Part shown: positions 36,255 through 46,297 of the stretch, one piece after another
Layout: each line of letters starts with the position of its first letter
Numbering within the stretch: position 1 is the stretch's first letter
Source of the DNA: an uncultured Alphaproteobacteria bacterium
GTDB taxonomy: Bacteria; Pseudomonadota; Alphaproteobacteria; Rhodobacterales; Rhodobacteraceae
Length of the DNA: 64,000 nt
Reading direction: 5' to 3'
Assembly: GCA_902586885.1 (NCBI GenBank)
Contig: CACIJG010000003.1
Span: 56,758 to 120,757 of the forward strand
Notes under the pieces: generated by a model
What the model was told of the DNA's origin: nothing
The model's database searches: none
What the model saw: the letters and a program-made list of their open reading frames with translations, nothing else
Translations under genes and position numbers: made by a program

Positions 36255-37172
36255 ATGGAAGAATTTGTTCAAATTGTTGAAGTCTCTCCAAGAGATGGAA
36301 TACAAAATGAAAAAAAAATCTTAACTACAGAGCAAAAACTAGAACTGATTCAAAGAGCAATTGATGCTGGTTTCAAACAAATTGAAGTTACAAGTTTTGT
36401 TAACCCTAAAAAAGTGCCCCAAATGTATGATACTGATCAGGTAATCAAACAGTTGTCTAACAAAGAGGATAAAAATCTAAAATTTATTGGACTTGTACTT
36501 AACGAAAAGGGGTTTAGAAGAGCACTAAACAGTGGTTTGGATGTCGCAAATTACGTGATAGTGGCAAGTGATACTTTCAGTATTAGAAATCAGGGAGCAC
36601 CTACTTCAGAAAACTTAAAAATTTTAGCCCGGGTTTTTGACTCAGCAGATAATAAAATCGAGATAGCCACTACCATCGGCGCTAGTTTCGGGTGTCCTTT
36701 TGAAGGAGAAATGTCAGTGGATAGACTTCTTTCAATCGTAGAAAGTATCGCGAAAATTGGCTTAAAAGAAATTTGTTTAGCTGATACCATCGGCGTAGCT
36801 ACACCTAAAGATGTAAAAACAAAATTGAGAGCCATCTATAATTCTTTTCCGCATTTAAAAGTAAAACTGCACTTGCACAATACTCGAAATACGGGAATAG
36901 CCAATGCTTGGACCGGAATTGAGGAAGGCGTGGTCGGTTTAGAGTCAAGCTTTGGTGGCTCAGGGGGATGCCCTTTTGCCCCAAAAGCCACAGGAAATAT
37001 TCCAACTGAAGATCTGGTATATATGCTAGATCGATCCGGCGTTAAAACGGGAATCTCTTTATCAAAGTCAGTAGAAACCGCAAAATGGTTAGAAAAACAA
37101 TTGGAAAAGACGCTTCCAGGCTTTGTAAAAACCACAGACAAATTCCCCCCAGAAAATAGTCTCCATAGCTAG
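36255..37172 (+). CDS. Hydroxymethylglutaryl-CoA lyase-like aldolase
   Basis: '[50 protein letters not shown]', '[28 protein letters not shown]'. Confidence 0.92.
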   Translation: MEEFVQIVEVSPRDGIQNEKKILTTEQKLELIQRAIDAGFKQIEVTSFVNPKKVPQMYDTDQVIKQLSNKEDKNLKFIGLVLNEKGFRRALNSGLDVANYVIVASDTFSIRNQGAPTSENLKILARVFDSADNKIEIATTIGASFGCPFEGEMSVDRLLSIVESIAKIGLKEICLADTIGVATPKDVKTKLRAIYNSFPHLKVKLHLHNTRNTGIANAWTGIEEGVVGLESSFGGSGGCPFAPKATGNIPTEDLVYMLDRSGVKTGISLSKSVETAKWLEKQLEKTLPGFVKTTDKFPPENSLHS

Positions 37173-37192
37173 AACTAAATGAAAGGTATTCA

Positions 37193-37897
37193 ATGACAAT
37201 TCACATAGGAGCAAAAAAAAATGACATTGCAAAAACGGTTCTTATGCCAGGAGATCCTTTAAGAGCAAAGTGGGCGGCAGATAAATTTTTGAATAATGTT
37301 CAACAAGTTAATGCAGTTAGAGGTATGCTAGGATTTACCGGAAAATGGAAAAAAAATAAAGTTACTTTCCAAGGTTCAGGAATGGGAATGCCTTCTCTTT
37401 CTATTTATGTTAATGAATTGATACAAACCTATAAGGTAAAAACTCTTATTCGCATAGGATCTGCAGGGGCTATGCAAAAAAGGGTAAAAATCAGAGATAT
37501 AATATTAGCTATGACGGCATCTAGTCTTTCAACACCGTCTTCAAGTATATTTAGGGAAATAAATTTTGCGCCAGTGGCTGATTTTGGTTTGCTGAATAAA
37601 GCATATAAAGCCTCCAAGAAGAAAAAACAAACCACTCATGTAGGTGGAATTTACTCATCAGATACATTTTACGATGAACGAAAAGATCTCACCAAAGAAA
37701 TGATCAGACATGATGTTCTTGCAGTAGAAATGGAAACTGCAGAACTTTACAATCTAGCCTTGAGATATAAATGCAGAGCCTTGTCAGTTCTTACGATAAG
37801 TGATCATCTTTTAACAGGAAAGGCTCTGAGCTCAAAAGATCGTGAAACTAGCTTTGGAGAAATGGTGGAAATAGCCCTTGAAGCCGCTTTTACTTAA
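37193..37897 (+). CDS. deoD: Purine nucleoside phosphorylase, DeoD type
   Basis: '[33 protein letters not shown]', '[17 protein letters not shown]', '[15 protein letters not shown]'. Confidence 0.9.
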   Translation: MTIHIGAKKNDIAKTVLMPGDPLRAKWAADKFLNNVQQVNAVRGMLGFTGKWKKNKVTFQGSGMGMPSLSIYVNELIQTYKVKTLIRIGSAGAMQKRVKIRDIILAMTASSLSTPSSSIFREINFAPVADFGLLNKAYKASKKKKQTTHVGGIYSSDTFYDERKDLTKEMIRHDVLAVEMETAELYNLALRYKCRALSVLTISDHLLTGKALSSKDRETSFGEMVEIALEAAFT

Positions 37898-37916
37898 TAT
37901 TACAAATTTCTAGCCT

Positions 37917-39518
37917 ATGGAATTCGACTATATAATTGTCGGCGCAGGTTCTTCAGGGTGCGTATTGGCTAATAGACTTAGTTCTAATAAAAAAGTGAGC
38001 GTTGCTGTAATAGAAGCAGGTGGTAAAGATTCCTCACCTTGGATACATATTCCGATAGGTTATTTTCGTACAATTAACAACCCTTCAGTGAATTGGATGT
38101 ATAAAACGGAAAAAGATCCTGGTCTGAATAACCGATCAATCAATTGGCCAAGAGGGAAAACATTAGGGGGAACTAGTTCGATTAACGGACTACTTTACGT
38201 ACGAGGCCAACAACAGGACTATGACGGTTGGGCTCAAAGAGGTAACTCTGGCTGGTCGTGGAAAGAAGTACTCCCTTATTTCAAGAAATCTGAAAACTGG
38301 AAAGGACCTCATTCTATTCATAGAGGTTCCTCAGGTCCATTAAAGATAAATCAACCAGACGTCACTTGGCCAATAGTTAATGCTTGGGTCGAGGCTGCTC
38401 AGAAGGAAGGGTTTAGTTATAATGATGACTATAATTCTGGAGATCAAGAGGGTGTCGGATTTTTTCAGCAAACTGCTGATAGAGGATTACGCTGCAGCAC
38501 TTCAAAAGCCTACCTTAAACCAATTAGACAACGAAAAAATCTAAAACTTTTTACTCATACACTGGTAAAAAAAATCATTCTTAAGGACAGAAAAGCAATA
38601 GGTGTTTTGACAGAAAAGGGTTCAACCGAAAAGTATTTATTGGCAAAAAAAGAAATAATTTTGAGTGCCGGGTCAATCGGCTCTCCACAGCTTCTGATGG
38701 TCTCTGGCATTGGAAATGCGAAAGAACTTAAGCAACATGGAATAGATGTCAAAATTGACCTGAAAGGGGTAGGAAAAAACTTACAAGATCATTTACAGGC
38801 ACGGCCGGTGTATAAAGTCAAAGTACCAACAATCAACACAAAAACTAGAGGTATATGGAACCTAATCTCTATTGCAACTCAATACGCTTTTAGACGCTCA
38901 GGGCCAATGACTTTGGCAGCCAGTCTTGGTACAGCTTTTTTAAAATCTCGACCGGAGTTATCAAACCCAGATATCCAATTTCATATTCAACCACTGAGTG
39001 CAGATGATCCGACAATTGAACTGCACAACTTCGATGCTTTTACAGCCTCTGTTTTGCAATTACGACCACAAAGTACTGGAGAAATTTTGCTAAAATCGTC
39101 AAATATTCGAGATTACCCAGCTATCCACCCTAATTATCTTTCCGACCCTGTTGATCAAAAAACTATTGTTGAAGGGATTAGGATCGCACGCCGAATTTGC
39201 CGCCAATCACCCATTTCAGAAATGATAAAATCAGAATATGCTCCAGGTCCAGAGGTTAAAGATGAGGATTATCAAAACCTTTTAAATTGGGCAAGAGAGA
39301 CCTCTACTACCATTTATCATCCAACCGGAACATGCAAAATGGGTAAAGACTCTATGGCAGTTGTCGATCATAATTTAAATGTGAGGGGTATAAAAAATCT
39401 TCGTGTAGTAGATTGTTCAATTATGCCGCAAATTATCTCTGGTAATACTAATGGACCTGCAATTATGATTGGAGAAAAAGCATCCGATATGATAATTAAA
39501 AATGAAAAGCTCACTTGA
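37917..39518 (+). CDS. GMC-family FAD oxidoreductase (choline dehydrogenase-like)
   Basis: 'DYIIVGAGSSGCVLANRLS', 'RGKTLGGTSSINGLLYVRG', 'HPTGTCKMGKDSMAVVDHNLNVRGIKNLRVVDCSIMP'. Confidence 0.93.
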   Translation: MEFDYIIVGAGSSGCVLANRLSSNKKVSVAVIEAGGKDSSPWIHIPIGYFRTINNPSVNWMYKTEKDPGLNNRSINWPRGKTLGGTSSINGLLYVRGQQQDYDGWAQRGNSGWSWKEVLPYFKKSENWKGPHSIHRGSSGPLKINQPDVTWPIVNAWVEAAQKEGFSYNDDYNSGDQEGVGFFQQTADRGLRCSTSKAYLKPIRQRKNLKLFTHTLVKKIILKDRKAIGVLTEKGSTEKYLLAKKEIILSAGSIGSPQLLMVSGIGNAKELKQHGIDVKIDLKGVGKNLQDHLQARPVYKVKVPTINTKTRGIWNLISIATQYAFRRSGPMTLAASLGTAFLKSRPELSNPDIQFHIQPLSADDPTIELHNFDAFTASVLQLRPQSTGEILLKSSNIRDYPAIHPNYLSDPVDQKTIVEGIRIARRICRQSPISEMIKSEYAPGPEVKDEDYQNLLNWARETSTTIYHPTGTCKMGKDSMAVVDHNLNVRGIKNLRVVDCSIMPQIISGNTNGPAIMIGEKASDMIIKNEKLT

Positions 39519-39576
39519 GCATTCAATTGATAGGTACTTTATTTATAAAGTCTTAAATAGCAGAAAATAAGGCGTT

Positions 39577-40557
39577 ATGGTTATGGAAGAAACAGAAATA
39601 AAAACTAAAGTAGCTATAATAGGGTTGGGCATTATGGGCCGGCGAATGCTTAAACATATGCGGCTACACCCCAATTTTCAGCCTGATTTTTTGTGGGATC
39701 CGAATAAAGAAGCTTGCGAACAGGCATCCAATGACGATCCTAACTCAAAAATCATGGAAAATGCTACCGACGCAATGCAGGCAGCAAATTTAGTTTATTT
39801 AGCATGTCCGCCTTTAGTAAGAAAACCATACGCTATAGAGGCCGCTAGGTTGGGCAAAGCTTTGTTTTTAGAAAAACCGTTAGGTGTTAGTATAGAGGAA
39901 AGTAAAGATTTGGTTTTTGAGCTTAGCAATTATGACATACCGGTGGCTGTGAATTTTACTCAAGCTGCAGGTGTTCCTTTAACTGATTTGCTGGAATCAA
40001 AAAAAAAAGGAGCTTTAGGAGATATTTTAGGTGTAGATATAGTGGTCACCTATCCTTTTTGGCCTAGGGAATGGCAGAAAGAGGCAGACTGGCTTAGGTA
40101 TAAGGAAGAAGGAGGCATGACTAGAGAAGTAATATCTCACTTCTTATTTTTTTCAGAAAGAGTTTTAGGGGCCTTAAAGCTAATATGGGCAAAAACAAAC
40201 TATCCTGAAAACAACTCCTTATGTGAAACAGATGTTTTGGCAAGGCTAGAGTCTGATAACGGATGCCATGTAAATATTTTAGCCAGTGTCGGAGGCGTGC
40301 AACCAGACCGACAAGAGCTGACTGTAAAAGGCTCTAAAAGGAGTCGCCGTATATCAGAATTCTATAAAGACTCTGAAAGTTTAGGGACTGAGTTCTTACC
40401 TCTCAGAGAGGAACCAATCGATCCACGCGCTGACAGTTTAAAGGGACAACTTGATGATTTATCTCTTAATATTAGAGGTCTACCAAACAGGCTTGCAACA
40501 ATTGAAGAAGCTTTTAGAGTTCAGGTTCTTGTCGAAAATATATTGTCCAAAAGTTAA
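39577..40557 (+). CDS. Gfo/Idh/MocA-family oxidoreductase
   Basis: 'KVAIIGLGIMGRRMLKHM', 'GKALFLEKPLGVSIEESKDLV', 'GGMTREVISHFLFF'. Confidence 0.85.
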   Translation: MVMEETEIKTKVAIIGLGIMGRRMLKHMRLHPNFQPDFLWDPNKEACEQASNDDPNSKIMENATDAMQAANLVYLACPPLVRKPYAIEAARLGKALFLEKPLGVSIEESKDLVFELSNYDIPVAVNFTQAAGVPLTDLLESKKKGALGDILGVDIVVTYPFWPREWQKEADWLRYKEEGGMTREVISHFLFFSERVLGALKLIWAKTNYPENNSLCETDVLARLESDNGCHVNILASVGGVQPDRQELTVKGSKRSRRISEFYKDSESLGTEFLPLREEPIDPRADSLKGQLDDLSLNIRGLPNRLATIEEAFRVQVLVENILSKS

Positions 40558-40592
40558 AAGATTTTACTTTCCTGGAAGCCAGTAATTTATCT

Positions 40593-41804
40593 TTAGTCGT
40601 GTATTCTTATAAAGAATGTAAAAATTAGGGACAGTACAAGACATACGAAAAATATTATGACTAATTGTAATGGTGAATTAGATATTGATAAAAAATATCC
40701 TGTTAAAAATGCTAACAGGCCTCCAATTGAAATCTGGATTGTTGACCCCAAACCCGAAGCCGTTCCTGCGAGTTTTGGGTTTACCGACACAATACCAGCC
40801 GCTGCATTTGGTAAAGTCAATCCCTGACCAAGTCCAACAAAAAACATTGGACCAAACAAACCAAGAGCCCCTAAATTAAATAAGCTTAGTGTACAAAATT
40901 GCATTAATGGTCCAATTAGGGCTATAAAACACCCCCATATCATCATTTTTTTTGTACCAAATCTAATTGTAAATCTTCCAGTTAGATAATTACCCAATAG
41001 AAAACCTATTCCAGGAATTGCAAAAAAATACCCTTGGGTGGAAGGACTAATCTTAAAATAGATGTCTGAAATTATTGGTGCTCCTGTTAAAAAGCAAAAA
41101 TAACAGGCAGTGGTAAACCCTAGAATTAAGGCATAAAACCAAAACTGTTTATTACTGAAGAGGTTGGAATATCCCTTCACTTGGGCAAATAACGATACTT
41201 GTTTTTCTTTTATTGTCTCGCTTTGGTCAAACCAAATTAACAGCAGGGCAATCATGCCCAAAAAGTACATAAATCGGAGAGTAATTTGCCAGTGAAAATG
41301 CTCTTCTATTAAACCGCCGATAGCTGGCCCTAACATAGGCATAATGGTCATTGACATAGTCACGTAACCTATCATTGATGCTGCATGCTCCATAGGCACT
41401 ATGTCTCTAACAATTGCTCTACCTATAACGAATCCTGCCGCTACTGAGGCTTGTAAAATCCTGAAAAATAGAAACACATAAAAGTTAGTCGTTATTTCGC
41501 ACAAGACTGTAGAAAAAGTAAAAATTAAAAAAGCAATCAACATCGTTGGCTTCCTCCCAATTCTATCAGAAACGGGACCTATCAAAAGCTGAAAGAATGC
41601 AAGTGCCACAAAATATCCAGATACGAAGATTTGCATTACTGAATAATCGACATTAAACTCCCGCGCCATACTAGGCAAACTGGGCAGAAAAATACTCATA
41701 TTCATGGCAGAAATACCCGCGAGAATTCCCAAGGTTATAATATGAGGTGGCGTTTTATTATCCAAAAAACGACTTTGAATATAATATTTATTTTCACTTA
41801 ACAA
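40593..41804 (-). CDS. MFS transporter, Bcr/CflA-like drug efflux
   Basis: 12-TM pattern, 'FLPSLPSMAREFNVDYSVMQIFVSGYFVALAFFQLLIGPVSDRIGRKPTML'. Confidence 0.88.
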   Translation of the reverse strand: MLSENKYYIQSRFLDNKTPPHIITLGILAGISAMNMSIFLPSLPSMAREFNVDYSVMQIFVSGYFVALAFFQLLIGPVSDRIGRKPTMLIAFLIFTFSTVLCEITTNFYVFLFFRILQASVAAGFVIGRAIVRDIVPMEHAASMIGYVTMSMTIMPMLGPAIGGLIEEHFHWQITLRFMYFLGMIALLLIWFDQSETIKEKQVSLFAQVKGYSNLFSNKQFWFYALILGFTTACYFCFLTGAPIISDIYFKISPSTQGYFFAIPGIGFLLGNYLTGRFTIRFGTKKMMIWGCFIALIGPLMQFCTLSLFNLGALGLFGPMFFVGLGQGLTLPNAAAGIVSVNPKLAGTASGLGSTIQISIGGLLAFLTGYFLSISNSPLQLVIIFFVCLVLSLIFTFFIRIHD

Positions 41805-41943
41805 TGGATTGCTGCTCTTTTATTTATACTCAGGGATTAGTTTAATTTTTCAACTTTGTAAACCTAATTAAAAATTGTTTTCAGCTTATTTGGATTATGT
41901 GATTAAATTTTAAATCGAATATTTAACTATTTAAAATTTTGGC

Positions 41944-42612
41944 ATGGGAAAATACGGACAAATCTTTTGCATCAAAATCTTTATATTCAATTTAGTATTT
42001 TGCTGTCTTCCAGTTTTTGGGCAGATATTGGTCACAGACGGAGATACCATCCGATATAAAGGAGCAAAAATTCGTTTAGAGGGAATTGATGCCCCAGAAA
42101 TAAACCAACAATGTAAAACAAAAAATAAATTCTGGAATTGCGGGGAGCAAGCCTCAAATTCTCTAAAGAACTTGATTGAAAATAAGCCCAATAAAAAGTT
42201 CAATTGTGATAGAAATTCAACAGACAAATATGGACGTCAATTAAGTACTTGTTTTTTTGAAGAAATAAATATCAACAAGTGGATGGTAGAAAATGGTTGG
42301 GCGTTGGCCTACCGTTATTACTCAAGTCAATATATTGAAAGCGAAAATAAAGCTCGTCTATTGAAAAGGGGAATGTGGCAAGGAGATTTTATTTATCCCT
42401 GGAATTGGCGCAAAGGAAAACGCTTAATTGGAAGTCAGAACACTCAAAGGTGTCGAATAAAAGGAAATATTTCATCAAAAGGAGAAAAAATTTATCATAC
42501 TCCGGAAGGGATGGATTATTTAAAAACCAAAGTCAGTGAACAAAAAGGAGAAAAATGGTTTTGCTCTGAAACTGACGCTTTGGCAAACGGATGGAGAAAA
42601 TCCAGACGGTAA
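41944..42612 (+). CDS. Secreted thermonuclease (SNase)-family protein
   Basis: 'VTDGDTIRYKGAKIRLEGIDAPEINQQCK', 'CDRNSTDKYGRQLSTCFF', 'GWALAYRYYSSQYIESENKARLLKRGMWQGDF'. Confidence 0.9.
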   Translation: MGKYGQIFCIKIFIFNLVFCCLPVFGQILVTDGDTIRYKGAKIRLEGIDAPEINQQCKTKNKFWNCGEQASNSLKNLIENKPNKKFNCDRNSTDKYGRQLSTCFFEEININKWMVENGWALAYRYYSSQYIESENKARLLKRGMWQGDFIYPWNWRKGKRLIGSQNTQRCRIKGNISSKGEKIYHTPEGMDYLKTKVSEQKGEKWFCSETDALANGWRKSRR

Positions 42613-42641
42613 GAATTATATTTATTGAGAGAAAATGCTAG

Positions 42642-42980
42642 ATGAAAAAAAGAAATCGCATTAAATTGAAAACTCTTATCAAAGAGAAACTGGATCAGTT
42701 AGTTCAAGAAGATGCTTTAGGACATGGATCGCAAGCGATTGTAGAGTTAGACCAACAATCTGTAGGTCGTCTTTCTAGAATGGATGCTCTTCAATCTCAA
42801 GCTATGGCTAAAGCACAAAAACAAAGAAGACAAGGAGTTAGACAATCTTTGGAGTTAGCTTTGCAGCGATTAGATACAGATGAGTTTGGTTATTGTGAAC
42901 ATTGCGGCGAAATAATTGACTTAAATAGATTAATGGCTAATCCAATTATAAGGAAATGTATTTCCTGTATGAAACTTTAA
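42642..42980 (+). CDS. TraR/DksA-family zinc finger protein
   Basis: 'ALQRLDTDEFGYCEHCGEIIDLNRLMANPIIRKCISCM'. Confidence 0.9.
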   Translation: MKKRNRIKLKTLIKEKLDQLVQEDALGHGSQAIVELDQQSVGRLSRMDALQSQAMAKAQKQRRQGVRQSLELALQRLDTDEFGYCEHCGEIIDLNRLMANPIIRKCISCMKL

Positions 42981-43049
42981 TAACCAAATAAGTTAGGATG
43001 TTTCTAGGAGTAAGAATAGTTTCGCTTATCATTAACTTGAGGACCTAAA

Positions 43050-43433
43050 ATGAATAATAAGCAAACCAACTTAAAGGCCTCATGTCACTGTGGATCAATT
43101 CAATTGGATATATTTCTTTCAAATGGCATAGAAAAGATAACAAGATGTAATTGCTCTATTTGTAGTAAAGGAAAGGGTTTTGGTATGATTTGCGTTCCAA
43201 TAGAAGATGTAAATATTGTTTCAGGTGATGAATCAATAACAGAATATATTTTTAATACCGCCACCGCTCCTCACTTTTTCTGTATCATATGTGGCATACA
43301 TACACACCATAAAAGTAGAGCAACGCCAGATAAATTATGTGTAAATGTTGCTTGTATTGATGGAATTAATATAGAAGATTATAATAATCAGATTATTTCT
43401 TTTGATGGTATTAATCATCCACGAGATCTTTAA
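43050..43433 (+). CDS. GFA (glutathione-dependent formaldehyde-activating)-family zinc protein
   Basis: 'ASCHCGSIQLDI', 'RCNCSICSKGKGFGM', 'HFFCIICGIHTHHKSRATP'. Confidence 0.85.
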   Translation: MNNKQTNLKASCHCGSIQLDIFLSNGIEKITRCNCSICSKGKGFGMICVPIEDVNIVSGDESITEYIFNTATAPHFFCIICGIHTHHKSRATPDKLCVNVACIDGINIEDYNNQIISFDGINHPRDL

Positions 43434-43476
43434 TAATTTCGATCTTGAATCATAGGGAAGGAAAAATGTTTTGGGT

Positions 43477-44514
43477 ATGAGCAACATAGGTGGAAAAAAC
43501 TCTATTATATGCGATCTTCGAAGTGACACCTTCACATCTCCTGATGAAGGTATGCGCAGAGCTATGGCAGAAGCAATCGTAGGTGATGATGTTTACGGCG
43601 AGGACCCAACAGTTAATTCTCTTGAAAACAGATTGGCAGAAATGCTTGGGAAAGAGGGTGCTATTTTTTTTCCTTCAGGCACTCAAAGTAATCTTTCAGC
43701 ACTCATGGCTCATTGTGGCCGTGGTGATGAGATAATTGTTGGTAAAAATTATCATGTTAATTGGGATGAAGCGTCAGGAGCTTCAGTGCTAGCCGGTATT
43801 TCTCTTTGGCCAGTCCAAACTCAAGAAGACGGTTCTATTTCACCAGAAACAATTTTAGAATCAATCAAAGAGGATGATGCACATTTTGCTCGAAGCCGTT
43901 TACTGTCTCTTGAGAATACGGTTGGAGGGAAAGCTATACCAATTGAAACCATTCGAAAATCGGCTCAGACAGCGTGGAACTCAAATCTCTCAGTTCATCT
44001 AGATGGAGCTCGTTTTTTTAATGCCGTATCAGAATTGGAGTGCACTCCAAAAGAGCTTGCCGATTGCGCTGATAGCGTTTCGGTTTGTCTTTCAAAAGGG
44101 CTTGGTACTCCAGTAGGAACAGTATTAGTGGGATCAGAAAAATTTATATATTCAGCACGCCGAAATCGTAAAATACTGGGCGGGTCAATGCGGCAGGTGG
44201 GGATTATTGCCGCTGCCGGACACTATGCCCTGGAAAATAATATCTCAAGGCTTTCAGAGGATCATAAACGAGCATCTGAATTTGCCTCAGCCTTGCGGAG
44301 TTTGAATGCAGGAATAGTGGAAACAGGGACAAATATGGTATTTTTTACTCCTAACGATAATGAAACAAATGAATTAAGATCGTATATGGAAAAACAGGGG
44401 GTAAAGATTGGGGATCAGTCGCCTTCAATACGTATGGTACTGCACCGAGATATTACCGACCAAGGTATGGAGTTGGCCATAAATGGCTTTAAGAATTTTT
44501 ATCAAAATGGATAG
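43477..44514 (+). CDS. Low-specificity L-threonine aldolase-like protein
   Basis: 'DLRSDTFTSPDEGMRRAMAEAIVGDDVYGEDPTVNSLENRLAEMLGKEGAIFFPSGTQSNLSALMAHCGRGDEIIVG'. Confidence 0.92.
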   Translation: MSNIGGKNSIICDLRSDTFTSPDEGMRRAMAEAIVGDDVYGEDPTVNSLENRLAEMLGKEGAIFFPSGTQSNLSALMAHCGRGDEIIVGKNYHVNWDEASGASVLAGISLWPVQTQEDGSISPETILESIKEDDAHFARSRLLSLENTVGGKAIPIETIRKSAQTAWNSNLSVHLDGARFFNAVSELECTPKELADCADSVSVCLSKGLGTPVGTVLVGSEKFIYSARRNRKILGGSMRQVGIIAAAGHYALENNISRLSEDHKRASEFASALRSLNAGIVETGTNMVFFTPNDNETNELRSYMEKQGVKIGDQSPSIRMVLHRDITDQGMELAINGFKNFYQNG

Positions 44515-44555
44515 ATGCTCGTTAAAAAAGTAAATTTTTTAAGATAAGTAATTTA

Positions 44556-44753
44556 ATGCGTAGAGGTCGAAGAAAAAGAATAGATTGGGATAGCATAGAG
44601 TCTCCCTGTGTAAGAATATGTAAGTTGGAGGATGGCATTTGCATTGGATGCGGCAGGACACAAGATGAAATAAGGGAATGGGTAATTCTCACAGATGAAG
44701 AAAGAAATGTAATCATGCAAAGACTAAAAGACCCTGTACCTAGACTTAAATAA
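44556..44753 (+). CDS. DUF1289-like small Cys-rich protein
   Basis: 'ESPCVRICKLEDGICIGCGRTQDEIREWVILTDEERNVIMQRL'. Confidence 0.88.
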   Translation: MRRGRRKRIDWDSIESPCVRICKLEDGICIGCGRTQDEIREWVILTDEERNVIMQRLKDPVPRLK

Positions 44754-44904
44754 AAGATCCAAAAAAGAGATAATAACGTAACAAAAAAAACAAAGACTTA
44801 AATATTCAAAAAATTTCGGGAGTAATGCGATATATAAAAGTTTTTGTTTTGAACTTTAGAAAATCTGTCTAATATTCAAGAAACAATTAATAAAGGGGGT
44901 ATCC

Positions 44905-45258
44905 ATGGATCCAAACACTAGATCAAATATACAAACGAATACTTTTTATCAATTTCAGATTGTCACTCTTCTAACAACGCTTACTCAATTGACTACAATG
45001 ATGGCAATTGTATTCGGAGATCTGTCTGGAAAAGAAAATGTAGTAGCTGCAACTGTTATCATAATGACACTGTTAGGTGCATTTGGGATTATCAGAACTA
45101 TGACAAACCTAAAGTGCATAATTGATGAGATGGACGACAAAACAGCTAAAACAGCTTACGGTAAAGAAATTCAATCGATTCCTATTGGGGTGTTAAAATT
45201 TGTTTTTGCCGGCTTTTTTGTAATTATAGCCATTGTCCAACTCACGGCAATTTACTAG
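44905..45258 (+). CDS. Small membrane protein, ~3 TM, unknown function
   Basis: Hydrophobic segments, RBS (aaagggggt), followed by a terminator. Confidence 0.6.
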   Translation: MDPNTRSNIQTNTFYQFQIVTLLTTLTQLTTMMAIVFGDLSGKENVVAATVIIMTLLGAFGIIRTMTNLKCIIDEMDDKTAKTAYGKEIQSIPIGVLKFVFAGFFVIIAIVQLTAIY

Positions 45259-45279
45259 TTTTTGAAAAAAGAGTATGGA

Positions 45280-45309
45280 GGAGCAGGCTGATGCTTGCTC
45301 CTTTTTTTA
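45280..45309 (+). terminator. Rho-independent terminator
   Basis: GGAGCAGGC-TGAT-GCTTGCTCC hairpin followed by TTTTTTT. Confidence 0.8.
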
Positions 45310-45340
45310 ACTGCATTAAGCTATTCAGGAATACTTCTAA

Positions 45341-46297
45341 TTATTTTTTCTTAAATTTTTCGAACAAAAAACGTGAAACCATGAGATCTATGTGACCACC
45401 TCCACCATTTTTAAAAACGGTAACAGCTTCTTTTCCTTCGCGACCGACTTTACCTGAACACAAGTCATATAAGCTACCTTTTATTCTTTTAGCACTAAAG
45501 TTTTTATTCTGGATGGGAAAAAAAAGATCACCAGTTTGTTCTTCTGTTGTTAAGCGACAATCTACAAAAACTTGCGAAGTAGATATCAAGGCATCGTCAC
45601 TTTCTCGCATGTTAGGAGTAAAAGACCCTACAAGGTCCACATGAGTACCCTCACTAATCCATTCAGCTAAGACCAATGGTTCTCTAGACATAGTTGCAGT
45701 GCAAATCAAGTTAGCATCTGCCACAGCTGAAGGAAGATCTTTAACAACTCTTGTTTTTATTCCCTCTGCTTTTAAAGTTTCTTGAAGTTTTTGCGCTCTT
45801 AACCCAGAACGATTCCAAATATTTATTTTTTCTAAGTCAAATTGCTGATTATATGCACGAATTAAGTCGCCAGCGACAACTCCAGCTCCTAACACTAATA
45901 ATTTAGAAGCATCTGGTAAAGCAAGTAATTTTGCACCGAGAATTGAGTCTGCAGCAGTTTTCAAACGCGTAACAATAACGTTATCTATAATTGCCTCAAT
46001 AGCGCCAGTTTTATCACTGAATAACATAGCTCCGCCATGAATACTGGGTAGTTTCTTGGCTGGATTATCAGGATACACAGATGCTGTCTTGGTTAACATT
46101 CCTAACCCCTTAATTCTTGCAGATCGCGTTAGCCAAGAACAGCCATCTTCTTCCAAAAGAATATCTCCTAGCTTTGGTTTGGCAAGTAAATGACCATTGG
46201 CTATAGCATTTGCTGCCTCTAGCCAAGGAATTGCTTTATCAAAATCAGACATTTTAATAGTAACAAAATCATTATTAGAATTTATATCACTGGTCAT
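45341..46297 (-). CDS. Ornithine cyclodeaminase / mu-crystallin family
   Basis: 'HGGAMLFSDKTGAIEAIIDNVIVTRLKTAADSILGAKLLALPDASKLLVLGAGVVAGDLIRAY'. Confidence 0.88.
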   Translation of the reverse strand: MTSDINSNNDFVTIKMSDFDKAIPWLEAANAIANGHLLAKPKLGDILLEEDGCSWLTRSARIKGLGMLTKTASVYPDNPAKKLPSIHGGAMLFSDKTGAIEAIIDNVIVTRLKTAADSILGAKLLALPDASKLLVLGAGVVAGDLIRAYNQQFDLEKINIWNRSGLRAQKLQETLKAEGIKTRVVKDLPSAVADANLICTATMSREPLVLAEWISEGTHVDLVGSFTPNMRESDDALISTSQVFVDCRLTTEEQTGDLFFPIQNKNFSAKRIKGSLYDLCSGKVGREGKEAVTVFKNGGGGHIDLMVSRFLFEKFKKK

